A stretch of 28,413 nucleotides of DNA, taken from contig NW_005434591.1 of NCBI RefSeq assembly GCF_000315625.1, positions 131,287 through 159,699 on the forward strand, in the 5' to 3' direction. A program made the position numbers and the translations under genes. The notes below the pieces were generated by a model, which was not told where the DNA came from, did not search any database, and worked only from the letters and a program-made list of their open reading frames with translations. Every line of letters begins with the position of its first letter. Within the stretch, counting starts at the first letter, position 1. This document shows, in pieces, positions 1-10,765 of the stretch. The DNA is from Guillardia theta CCMP2712 (lineage: Eukaryota > Cryptophyceae > Pyrenomonadales > Geminigeraceae).

Positions 1-77
1 TTGAGACCACATCCCTCCTCCCTCCTCCAACGCCCTTGGTCCTCGGCACTGCCTCCTCCCATTCCCACTCTCCTCAC

Positions 78-509
78 CTTGGTACGGCCTCGTCCCAGGA
101 TCTCCTTGGCGATCTAGAAGATCGTTAAACTCCTCCTCCCCCTCCCCCTCCTCCCCCTCCCCCTTTTCTCTCCTCCTCCTCCCTCCTCCTCCTCCCCCTT
201 TCTCTCCTCCTCCTCACCTGCTTGTACAGCGCCACGTTGGAGGCTCCTAGGGGAGTACCGTGCTGCTGGAGCACCCGCACTGCCTGCATGGACTCGCCCG
301 CACGGAAGGAGGAGGCGGCATGGAGGACGACGTACTGGTCGACCGCTTCCTGGCCCATCTTCTTGGCGACCTGCAACGATCATGAGGGGAAGGATGCAGG
401 GAAGGGAGGAAGACCGGAGAGAGGACGATAGGAGGGAGAGAGAGGAATGGGGGAGATGCGAGAGGGGGAGAGGAGGAGAGGGAGGAGAGGAAGAGGAAGA
501 GGAAGAGGA

Positions 510-563
<54 letters not shown>

Positions 564-3500
564 GGTTTGCTTCACCTGCAGGCAACGTTCCCAGTCTCCC
601 CTCTTAGCGAGCTCTTGGATGCTTTCCCCGCTCGAGCTCGTCCTCCCCACCCCAGCAACAGGCACCGACCCCCTTGCAGCGTTGGTGCTCCCCTGCCCTC
701 CAGCTCCTCCTCCAGCTCCTCCTCTAGCGTCTGACGACCTCTTCATCATGTCCTCCACATAGCTCTCGAGCTGAGCAGAGGTCTGCAGGTGGAGTTCAGC
801 TGGACAGCGACGGCGCCCTCTCCCTCTCCTCTCCCTCACCTTCCCGAGCGCCCGCGCCTTGTCCCACATCCCCGCACGGAGGTAGACGTCGATCGCCTCC
901 TTGTGCGAGTCGATGCCCTGCAAGGATAGTGAGGTGGAGGGGGAAGGGGGGAGAGGAAAAGTGCAAGGAGTATGGAGGAGAGGGGGGGAAGAGAGTGAGG
1001 AGGGGAGGAGGAGAGGAGGGGAGGAGGGGGGGAGAGCAGGAGGAGGGGAGCGGAGCCAGGAACAAGGTGTAAGAGGATCAAGTGTTCACCTCAAGAAATT
1101 CAGCAGCCTGACAAAAGAAAATCAGTGAAATGAAAGAGGAGGAAACAGAGGAGCAAGAACGGAGGTCAGGAGGGGAAAAAAAGTGAAAACGTGCGAATTG
1201 TAAGGAAGAGAAAGAGGATAACGCAGGAAAATGATGAGGAGGAGGGGAAGGAGTCGGACCTGCTCGAATCTCCCGATGTCTACCAGACGACGACTGACTT
1301 CGCTCACGACTTCGGTTATTCTTCCGTGAACCTGGAGGGACGATGAGGAGAGATTCCATGAGGATATCAGAGGAGAGGAGAGGAGAGGAGAGGAGAGGAG
1401 AGGAGAGGAGAGGAGAGGAGAGGAGAGGAGAGGAGAGGAGAGGAGAGGAGAAGAGAGGAGAGGAGAGGAGAGGAGAGGAGAGGAGAGGAGAGGAGAGGAG
1501 AGGAGAGGAGAGGAGAGGAGAGGAGAAGGAAAGACAGTCATGGCCAACTGAGCATTCCTACATGATTCATTGCCAGCTCAACCGCTTTCTCCCAAATCTC
1601 TTCGAGGTATTCGAGATCTTGAGTGTGCGAGCTTGTGATCTGATTGCACGTCAGCTTCTTCCCTCCCTCCTTCTCCTCCTCCCCCCCTCTCCTCCTCCCT
1701 TTTCTCCCCCTCTCCCTCCCGACCTTGAGGTACGCGTCGATCGCCTTGCTGTAGTCGCCGCTCTCCTCCCACATCTTCCCTGGCGCCATCAGATCTTGCT
1801 GCGCGTCAGGCGCTGACATGCCCCTGCGCAACTTCATCAACGAGGAGGAAAAGGAGGAGGAGCAAAAGAAGCAGCAGCAGGGGGGAACGGGTATAGGAGG
1901 AGGAGGAGGAGGAGAAGAGGGAAAGGGGGACGATGGAGGAGGAGGAGGAGGAGGAGGAGGAGTAAGGAAGGAGGAGGAGGAAGGAGGAAGAGGACCTAGC
2001 TTTCTCCTGCTGGAGTTCATAGACCATGCCTGACCCGATGCCTGGGGAGTTCTCGTGCGACTTGGCGATGCGAATGGCATCGTCCCACTTCCTTGCATCC
2101 TTGTACATCTTGACTGCAAGCTCAGCCTTGCCGACCTGCGGGAGGAGGGGGAGGAGGGGGGAGGAGAGTGAGCGATCGCTGAAGTAGGAGAGGAGCACCA
2201 GACCTCGACGAAGATGTTCTCGGCCTACACAGACAGTCATTCGATGCAAAGAAACGATGAGGAAGGGATGGTGAGAGATACAAGAAGCAGGTTAGAAGGA
2301 GGAAGAGGAAGAGGAAGAGGCAGGAGGAGGAGGAGGAGGAGGAGGAGGATGATGCGTGTACGGTCCCACCTGCTTGAAGTCCTTCTTGTCCATATGCGAA
2401 CGAGCCTTTGCTATCATCACCTGCACGTCCAGTCAATCCAGCCAATCATATCACCCCTCTCTCCTCCTCCTCCTCCCCACTTACGTCGCTGCGCGAATTC
2501 GGGTCGTGATTCTCTGCAATGCGCAGTGCGTTGGGCCAGTCTTGCTGATGGATGTACCTGGAGGTAGAGGAGGAGCAGGCGACATGAGCTATGAGCAGAG
2601 AAGGAGGAGGAAGTAAGGAGGGAGAGAAGAGAGCAGGACGGGGAGAGGGAGGCAGGACGGGGCGGGGAAGGAGAGAAGGAGAGATTTCTTACATCTCGAT
2701 CGCCTCCTTAGGCTTCTTGGCATTGATGAACTCCTCCTCCGCCTCTCGGAACCTCCCCTCGTCCTCCAAGAACATAGCATGCTTCAAGTGGACCTGAACG
2801 AACAACACTAGGTCACAGGCAACAGAGGAGGAGGAGGAGGAGGAGCTTGAAAGGAGGCAGAGGGAGGAGAAAGGAGGAGGGGAGGAGGAGGAGCTTACAT
2901 CAGGCAGCTTCCCTTTCATCGAGCTTCTCGCCAGCTGGAACGCCTGATCGAATGCCCCGCTCTCTGTCGCGTAGTCGATCGCCTGCTCGATGAGTCCGAA
3001 CTTGGTGAGCAGCTTCGCTCCTGCTTCTCCTCCCAGGCTGACGGCCCACGCGTACGCCACCTACAGCAGGCAACAATCATGCTCAGCCTGTCCGCATCCT
3101 CCTCCCCTCCCCCTCCCCCTCTCTACCATCTTCCTTCCAACATCCTCGCCCTGCCCCTGATCCTTCTTTCCCGTGCCCGTGCCCCTTCCTCCTCCTCCTC
3201 TTTCCGTTCACTCGCTCCCTCGTCATCACCTGCCGGGACGTGTTGACGCCTCCGTGCGTCTTCGCCACTCTGATCGCATCGTCCCACATGTCGTGGGCGC
3301 GATACCTGCCGGCCGTCAGCTCCTCCTCCTCCTCCTCCCGCTCCTCTCGTACATGTTCACTGCGCTCTTCCAGTCGTTGCCGTCCACGTAGTGACGCTCA
3401 GCCTCCTGCCCCGCAAGTATCAACCGCGTGAAGTCACCGCATGCAACGGCGCGTGCTGACCTTGAACTTGTTTTCAGCTTCGAGCTGCTGGGCGAGGTGC

Positions 3501-3889
3501 AGGTAGGTCTCCGAGAGAAGATCCTTGCGATGCTGCGGGCAGGTCAGTTGGTAAGGAAGTGACGGGGGAAGTTGGCGGGGGCAGGAGGGAGGAGTGGGAG
3601 AGGGAGGGGACAAGGATCCGGGCTACATACCTGGGCGACTAGCCGGATCATCTGATCGTAGTGTCGGTTCTTCTTGTACATGTTGATCGCAAGGTCGGGC
3701 TCCTTGACCATGATGTAAAGCTTCTCAGCTTCTTTCAGCTTCCCTTGTGCCTCCAGCCTGCCCCGACCAGCTCTCACCTCCCAGCCCAGCGCCTCCGTCA
3801 AGAAAGAGGAATACCTCTGTGCCTGGTTCACGTAGAGGGTGTTGACGGCAGACTCGCTCATGAAGGAGACAGCCACCTTCAACCCACGT

Positions 3890-3921
<32 letters not shown>

Positions 3922-6900
3922 GGTGGGCTGTAGCCGTTGAGGAGGACGAGTCTACCTTGTGGACCTTCTCCCACTTCTTGATGCGGGTGTACATCTCCAC
4001 AGCATCCTGCGGGCATCGAGCCTTGATGTAGTACCTCTCCGCATCATCGTAGTTCTTCGTCTCCTCAAAGTGCTGGGCGATGATCTTGTAGAATCGGCTG
4101 GCAACCTGCCGACCCGTCACTTCCATGGCCCTTCCCTGCGTCCCATCGCTCACGTCGTCGTCCTGGGTATCCACGATCTGCACCGCCTTGGACCATTGCC
4201 GCGCTTGAATGGCGGCCTCTATCGCCTTGATGTTCTGACCTGCCTCGATGAAGTGATTGATGGCTGCGTCCAGCTGCTTCTGCGAGACGAGCCAGTTGCC
4301 CCACTCCAGCTCCAGCTGCACCACCTGCAAACAGCCCCGTCATCATCGTCCTCATGCCCTCCTGATCATCATCATCAACAACAACCCCCCCTCCTCGTGA
4401 TCACCCTCGTTCCTCTCCCCCTCCCCAACCTCCCAATTTCCCTCCTCCGTGATGTAGCACCTCTCGCGGAAAGTTTCTCCTCGCAAGCTCGACTGCCTTT
4501 CTGTACGCGTTGCCCTTGCGGTAGGATTCCAACGCTCGTTCAATCATGTTCAGCTTCTCAAAGAAGTTTCCAGCCTGCTCGTCGATCAAATCGTGCACAG
4601 AATCTCCTCCCCCTCCCACTCCCCCTCCTGCTTCCTCCTCTTCTTCTCCCTCCCCCTCTTACCTTCTCGTGTAGCCCGGACTTGCTAAGTGCAGCAGCGA
4701 TCGTCTCGAGCATCTCCGGCGTCTGAGGATACTGTTGGTTCTGCACGAGGGCGGCAGCGCGGGCAGGCAGGCCTCCTTGCAGGTAGAGCTGGATGGCCGT
4801 CTCAATGTCTCCCTCCTTCTCCTTGAGCTTGGCAGCCCTCTCCTCCTGCCCTGTCACCAGCAGCCACTGCAGGTAGGACGTCTTGAGCTCCTCCGTCTCA
4901 GGCTTCCCCTTGCTCTCGGAGATCGCGATGGCCTCGTCCCACCGGTGCAGCTCCTGGTACATCTGCATCGCCTCCTCCACCTGCCCTTGCTCCAGCAGGA
5001 TCTGCTCAGCCCGCTCAAAGTGCTTCTCCAGCTTCGCCATTTCTGATTGCACCTTGAAGTGCTGGGCCCCGTCGGGCAGCCCGGACCTCTCTGCTTCCTC
5101 CGCGATCTCGTTCACCTTGCGCAGGTACATGGCCTTGGCCGTGTCCCCGAGGGCCGCACAGCACCGCTCAGCTATGAAGAGACGGTTGTCCTGCAGTGCC
5201 AGCTGACACAGGGTGGACCACATGGCCTCCGTCTCCGGGCTGAACTCCAGCTGCTCGAGCAGCGTGACAGCCTTCTCATACTCCTTGTTCTCGATCGAGC
5301 TCCCGAACTCAATCAGCGTCTCGTCCAGACGGTAGGAGACGGTGTTAATCCCTTCGTCGACGATCACCTCGGTCCTGCCTCCAGCCCTCTCGATGTCCTC
5401 CACGTCTCCCTTGATCTGGAAGATGGTGACTCGCTCGGGGGCATCGATGGAGTACCAGACACACAGGTTGTCGCGGTTCTGGGCGACCACAACATCACTG
5501 TTGGGCACCCACTGCACGTAGCTGCAGTAGTTGAGGAGGGTTGACCTGGTCTGAGAAAGGAGGTCGAACAGGTGTAGTTGGCGATGTTTGTCCCGGTAGA
5601 GCAACTTCGTTGCCGACGGGTTCAGCTCCAGCCAGTCGACCTTAGCATCATGATTGACAGTAGCTACAGTGTGACTGGTTGTCAGATCAAGCACGCGAAT
5701 GGTCTGGAAATCCATCAAGTATGCGATCTTCTTGTTCTCCTGCTCTCCGCTCTGCTCTCCTAGAGACTTCGATTCGTTCAACCGGCACGAGATGTAGTGA
5801 GGAGACACATGCTCTGTCCTTGCTGAGCCCAAGATTTCATTCCGACCGTACTCCACCAGCGTCAGCTCGCCTGCATTGTAGACCATGCAGACAGAAGGGT
5901 TTTCGAAGATGAACCTCTCTGAACCTGAACCACTCCATGGTACCTCAGATAGCTTGCATGACTCAAGGTTGCCGATGAGGAGAGTTTCGGGAGTGTGGGC
6001 AACGAGGTATTGATCTTGGTATATGTTGATCTTGACGATCTCATATTGGAAATGAGACTTGAGAACTATCCTGGTTCCCGACGACAAACGTTTCACAATC
6101 ACCTGAGAGAGAGAGACATATGTGAACTCAAACTTCCCCTTGTAACGATAACGACGGAGACAGGCATCGTAGCAGTCGATAGCACCAGCAAGAGTCCCAA
6201 CACACAGCCTCGATCCGTCCTGCTTCCATGACATTGCAGTGACAGAGTACATGTTCTCAATCTGCTTTATCCCTGCTTCTTCCCACAGGTTCCTCCGAAT
6301 GTTGAGATTGAAAACGTGCAGTCTGTTGAATGCACCAACAACTGCACTCTCACCTGACGGGTTGAAACAGCAGGCGGTGAACTCCTTGAGATTCGCAATA
6401 TCAGACGAGTAGTCGAACAACTGATAGACCCCGCCTTCGATGTCATAGAACACAATCTTGCCATCGTTGCCACCAGCTATGATGTTCTCACCCCAGGCAA
6501 GAGCTTGCGGTACACAGGTGTGCATCGCCAGCCTCACATGAGCTGGCCCTCCACTCTCATCGAACGAGAAGCGATAGATCGAGCCGTCGACATGGCCAGA
6601 AAGGATTGAGTGCCCGTCTGGGCTCGAGCACAAGGACGTCACGTACGAGTCTGTGCTGTACAACTTCTGCGCCTTGTTGGATCGGATAATCCCAACCTTG
6701 ACTGTCCCGTCAGTCAGCCCGAACACCAGCTCGTTGGGCTGCTCCATCGGCCAAGTGAGACAAGTCACGCCCGCATTCGATTGAAGGAATTTGTTGCAGA
6801 TCGACTTCTTCTCTCCCCATTCCAACCCCAGTTTGTAGATGAACACAATGTTGTCGCTCTGCGCAACAGCAAGACGAGTTGAATCCGGGGAGAAGGCCAT

Positions 6901-7110
6901 GCCCGTGACCATGTAGTTCTTCGGGCCATTCGCATCAGCAGGCTTGGTGCTGAACTTGTCTTTCTTCTCGCCAACCTCATCAAACAGGTGCACAACACGA
7001 TCAGAAGTCGAGGCTGCAAGCCTCCTGTTGTTCGGTGACCAGCATAGCGCTGTGATCCGCGCTATCTCCTCACCTGGCGCCTGCAGCGTCCGTAGATGCC
7101 GCAGCTGCAT
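78..7110 (-). CDS. IFT172: Intraflagellar transport protein 172 (IFT-B peripheral subunit), 3' end missing
   Basis: IFT172 is a large subunit of the IFT-B train that carries ciliary cargo; it works in the flagellum and at its base. Start: ATG at 7110 (protein begins MQLRHLRTL, as IFT172 does). Residues 1 to about 560 form WD40 beta-propellers; the rest is a TPR-like helical solenoid (e.g. [30 protein letters not shown]). Exons inferred: 7110-4663, 4574-4461, 4324-3956, 3876-3815, 3757-3631, 3532-3461, 3405-3353, 3305-3230, 3060-2899, 2793-2693, 2557-2485, 2420-2370, 2224-2204, 2135-1996, 1823-1724, 1639-1562, 1331-1260, 1107-1090, 917-840, 782-576, 370-218, 113-78. They join in frame to 1537 codons; the last visible exon ends in a GTGAGG donor, and roughly the final 200 residues lie beyond the edge. 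The acceptor at 782 could instead be a few codons downstream. Family assignment is very secure; individual small exons less so. Confidence 0.95.
511..563. repeat. Hexanucleotide repeat (GGACGA)n in an IFT172 intron
   Basis: About nine tandem GGACGA units lie inside the IFT172 intron 371-575, next to further GGAAGA-type runs. The repeat is intronic, so the Arg/Thr-rich ORFs it creates are not protein. Confidence 0.9.
1371..1526. repeat. Pentanucleotide microsatellite (GGAGA)n in an IFT172 intron
   Basis: About 31 copies of GGAGA on the plus strand, with one visible interruption near 1450. It fills most of the 230-bp intron 1332-1561 of IFT172, where the sense strand reads as a CTCTC polypyrimidine run ending well before the acceptor. 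Confidence 0.95.
3890..3920. repeat. (CAG)n trinucleotide repeat in an IFT172 intron
   Basis: About ten CAG units (CTG on the sense strand) lie within the 79-bp intron 3877-3955 of IFT172, just upstream of its acceptor. Confidence 0.9.
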
Positions 7111-7967
7111 ATTTCGAAGCCGTCGGTTGCTACCACCCCTTCGTTGCAATGAGTGTACCCCACATAAGACCACCCCTCACCCTCATTTCCCTATTGTTTT
7201 GTATCACATGTACCCGTACTTTGACACCCCCACCCATGAAAAGATAACTTCTGCAGTCGTGTACCCCTGTCAATCCTTCATCAATTGCACCGGTACTGCA
7301 AGAATGACTACCCTACCCTCTGTGTAGAAATGGACATCAGAGTGTCTGAAAGGGACGGGTACTTTGCAATCCCTACCCACTCGATCCATGGTTTTGACCT
7401 TGGGGTGGTGTAACCCCACCCTTGGAATTCTATCTTTCAGGAGACAAATGACAAGGTGGGTGGTTGTTCATGGTTGTGAATTTCCGGTAGAGGCAAATCT
7501 GCTCGTTGTTGTGGAGGGTCTTTGCCCGAAAAGAGGTACAAATATTTGAAAATTCAAAAAATATCAAATGTACATGTGACCCCTTCCGAAATTACATGTA
7601 TAAATCTCACCGGTACTTGATCCTTTGAAAAATCATGGTGGGGTATATGATGTACCTACCATATTACGAAAGGTGAAATTCATCTGTCAAAGGGGGGTAG
7701 GGGTGAAAATGAGCGAACGAAAAGGAAAGAGGTAAAAACAAGAAAAAAAATTGGATTGAGTTTGTTTTGAGAGGCCGCTCAGGATAGTTAAATGCGGGTA
7801 GGGGTGGTAAAAAGAGTAGATTTGGAGGGTGGGGTACAGGAAACTACAGAAAAGGTCTGTTTTAACTAGGGGTTCTTTAAGGCTAAAATCAGGGGTGATG
7901 AAAACGATTCAGTCGCGATGGGGTTATAGTGTGGAGTGGGGGTGGGGTGGCTACAGCGGCTACTAAA
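7111..7967. promoter_or_regulatory. Divergent intergenic spacer between IFT172 and the 7968 gene
   Basis: No convincing ORF is present. The region lies between two genes that point away from each other and so should hold both promoters; no clear TATA box was seen next to either start. It is rich in short motifs of the CACCC type: C-rich on the plus strand from about 7160 to 7440 (7227-7240, 7410-7421) and G-rich from about 7450 to 7960 (7690-7706, 7796-7811, 7934-7950). The role in regulation is inferred from position only. Confidence 0.45.
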
Positions 7968-8956
7968 ATGGCCGAAGGCAAACAAGAGAAATTTGTGTTG
8001 GTTGGAGACGAGGAGGAGGAGGAGGAGGAGGAGGAGAGGTATGTGGATGCAGAGAGCAGATATGAACGTCCTCTTTCTGCTCCAGAGTTTCCTATGTCTG
8101 ATGATGGAAATAAGCTGTTTGAATCTTGCGCAAATGAAGTTCAAGGAAACGAAACTGGAGAGAACAAGAACGATGTCGATGATTTACAAAAACCTGCAAG
8201 ATGCGTCGATTGTCAAGAATTCTATGCCTCTGTGGACAACCGATGCAGCCTCTGCGCGAAGAAACATTGCGATTCGGCCCCTCAAGAAGACAAGGAAGCA
8301 GAGGCTATCAGCGCTGTAGGGTTGGATGACCCCAATGTGATTGCCGGATCAGCTGTCGTAGGGGCTGGCATCGGCCTCTTAGCAGGAGGAGGATTGATGG
8401 CTGTTGCAGGAGGTATTCATAGCATCCCATGCTCCTAATCTGTTTGCTTGCTCTGTCAACACTCTATGCAACTTTGTAATGATGTGCCTGTGACACACGT
8501 GCTTTTAGCTGGTATCGGCGCGCTTGCTGCCTCTCGCAAGGGATACTGGGGTGATCAAAGCCGTGCAGCTGGTAAGCACGTCGTAAACGCTGCCAAGGCT
8601 GCCAAGGATGTCGGAGACAAATGGAAGATAGCTGAGAAGGCCAACGCTGTTGCAAGCGATGCCAACAAGAGGATACAGGATGCCAAGTTGAAAGACAAGA
8701 TGGATAATGCCGTCAGAAGGACGGACGAGTTCTTAACTGCATCAGCGAGAAGAGCAGATGAATTGATGGTGACTGCAAGGTACTTTTTGATCCTTGTGAT
8801 ACAAGATTGGTTTCTGAAGATGACACTGTCATCAGGCCAAAGATCAACCGGTGGTATGAAAGAGCAAGACAGGTTGCTGCAGAAGTCAGCAACAGTGCAC
8901 AGAGTATTGTCAACAGCAAGAAGAAGCCTCATACGGAAGAAGTGACGGAAGTCTAG
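7968..8956 (+). CDS. Three-exon gene of unknown family: acidic N-terminus, cysteine cluster, glycine-rich hydrophobic segment
   Basis: Not recognised. Inferred exons 7968-8412, 8509-8779 and 8836-8956 (introns 96 and 56 bp) join in frame to 278 residues. The start is ATG 7968 in an AAAATGG context; the frame is open upstream but has no other ATG. Residues 15-23 are a run of nine Glu coded by GAG/GAA repeats. C79, C82, C93, C96 and C101 form a C-x2-C-x10-C-x2-C cluster that may bind zinc. About residues 120-155 are Gly/Ala-rich and hydrophobic (AVVGAGIGLLAGGGL), suggesting a membrane-inserting or glycine-zipper segment that spans the first splice junction. The remainder is a charged helix rich in Ala, Lys and Asp (NAAKAAKDVGDKWKIAEKA). 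The 8412/8509 junction restores the Gly/Ala run exactly, which supports it. Function unknown. Confidence 0.7.
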
Positions 8957-9458
8957 ACCTACCAAAACTCTGAGCTTATCAAAGTTGAACGACTATTGTA
9001 GTTCTAGTTGATTGATCCGATCGGATGCTCAGCTTCATGGCGGTGGCTGCCAGGTGTGAGGTGCCGTTTTATCGGCGCAGCGTTAGCTCTGCGGCGAGCA
9101 TCCTTCTTGCAGCTTTGGTTTACACGTAAACTTTTGCATTCACGGCACATCCGGCGGCGGTATCGGCTGCCAAGGCTTCGTCATCCGATTCGGCGAAGCC
9201 TGCGCCTGCCGGGCCGCAAGCCAGTGCACCAAACCCGCCCCCATCCCCATTTCCCCCCTCCTCCTCCATCCTGGGAAGAGCGCTCGCCGCCCCTTGAACC
9301 GTTGACTTGCCAAGTTAGTACCGGTGGCATGTGTGCCGCAGCCTGGCAGTCCGCATGCCCCGCACCGTCAGTGCTGCCCGGAGAAGTTGTAAAAATTGGT
9401 GGTCCTGAGTGCCCATGGCATTACTGAGTCAGATGTGTTTGTCTGCTGTGCTTGGGCA
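8957..9458 (+). other. Spacer with a weak ORF, 9008-9427
   Basis: A plus-strand frame open from 9008 to 9427 ends in a plausible C-terminus (VLPGEVVKIGGPECPWHY). A second frame around 9150-9298 is Ala/Pro/Ser-rich and ends in a stop. No ATG-started model or clear splice pattern could be fixed. It could be a small spliced gene, a fragment of one, or nothing. Confidence 0.25.
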
Positions 9459-9459
9459 T

Positions 9460-10400
9460 CATTGACATTTCAAGTACACTCTGAGGTGTAGATCAAGTTT
9501 CTTGCTGTATGCAATCGTGTTGAAAGTTTCCTCGTCAACTTGGTCTTGGCCGCAAGTTCCGCATCGATTGGCAGTGCTCTTGTTTGCGAGTGCAAAGAGG
9601 GAACGACGTAGGAGAATCTGGGATGCAAGAATAATGCCGGTGGGACCGAGAAGAGTCATCGGCGAGTGACCCGTCTGAAGGATTCTGTGGGTGTACAGGA
9701 CGAGACTGATGCTGACAAGAGCCAGCAAGAAACTCAGAAGCGAAGGACTTGTGCAACCCATGACAAGGATCGGAGAGCAGCGGCCACAGAGGTCCAGGTC
9801 GAGAGTGTGGGTGGACTGGCTGTTCCCGGAAAGCCCAGCATTCCAAGCTCGAGAGCTCGTCGACGATCCCAACAGATAGGCTCTCCAGGTTTTTGTTGTC
9901 AAGATGTAGTCTCCGCAGGCTTGTGAGTTTGTCAAATTTGCCATCGGGGAGGCTTGAAAGCTGATTATTATCAAGGTACAGGCAGCACATGCCCAAAAGA
10001 CAGTCTTGAGATCTGATTGTAGTACAAGTGAAATGTCCACAAGTTGGTGAGTCTCTGAAAGATTCCCTGCAGGAGACTTGCAAGCTGGTTGTATGCTACA
10101 TACAACCGTACCACACTTGTCAGCCCATCACAGTCCAACTGGAAACTCCAGGTTTAAGACTTAGTACCTGCAAGCTTGTGAGCCCATCGAAAGTCCCATC
10201 TTCAATATGCAGAATACCTACATGATCCAATTCAAAACTTCTATAGCCCCACTGTTCAGTTCCACAGCTACCCCCACAGTTCCCCTCCCTCATAACAAGC
10301 CCTCATCTGAGACATGAAACTTGCAGCCCTCACAGCTCACATTGCCTGCCGCCTCGGCTTGCGGGAAAGAGTACAAGCCACAGCACACACACAGTGAGTA
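9460..10400 (-). pseudogene. Decayed leucine-rich-repeat protein copy
   Basis: Read on the minus strand, this region repeats the layout of the intact LRR gene at 10766-11905: remains of the signal-peptide end (GCCGAGGCGGCA at about 10350), the cysteine-containing N-terminal cap, LRRs (LYLDNNQLSSLPDGKFDKL and the following unit), then a tail. It lacks a start codon where the intact copy has one, has a one-base indel in the cap that brings in a stop (about 10295), and its LRRs are scattered over different frames. After the LRRs another frame encodes a hydrophobic stretch (SLLSFLLALVSISLVLY) and a basic tail, which the intact gene lacks. This suggests the ancestor was a type I membrane protein. 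An intron-rich but active gene is not fully excluded. Confidence 0.7.
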
Positions 10401-10765
10401 TTTTTTTCACGTTCTCTCCTTGACCCGTTCGCAGCAACAGGATGTTCGCTGCTTCCTTTCCCTGCTTTGCGCAAGCGAGAAGTATCTCTTTTACTCAAAA
10501 GTGGAAAGCGAAAGATAGTTGGAGTAGCAATCCAGGCAGACATATTCATCATCTTTTTGAAACAAACACAAACTTAACGCATTGAAGGACTAACACAAGT
10601 ACATGACTGATCAACTTGATTGAGACGCCGTGATACTGATGATCGGGTCGGACCAGGCTGGGTGCTGCTGTCATCTGTCTTCTTTGCGTAGCATGAGCTC
10701 ATCCTCAAGGCCCCTGAAAAAAGCCATCAGACAAAAAGAAAGGCAACACTGAGAAAGCAAAACTT
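10401..10765. other. Spacer between the two LRR loci
   Basis: No supported gene. It contains the lost 5' end of the decayed LRR copy and the 3' flank of the intact one. No repeat or RNA gene was recognised. Confidence 0.5.

Noticed and set aside
1122-1816. ORFs encoding SSPLL or RRGEE repeats
   Set aside because: They are translations of the GGAGA microsatellite within an IFT172 intron.
4735-5544. Plus-strand ORFs opposite IFT172
   Set aside because: They are antisense shadows of the long first IFT172 exon; their Leu/His/Arg-rich content fits reverse-strand reading.
8780-8805. A 26-bp intron in the 7968 gene
   Set aside because: It keeps the frame, but the acceptor at 8835 (CATCAG) also keeps the frame and gives a 56-bp intron, in line with the other introns.
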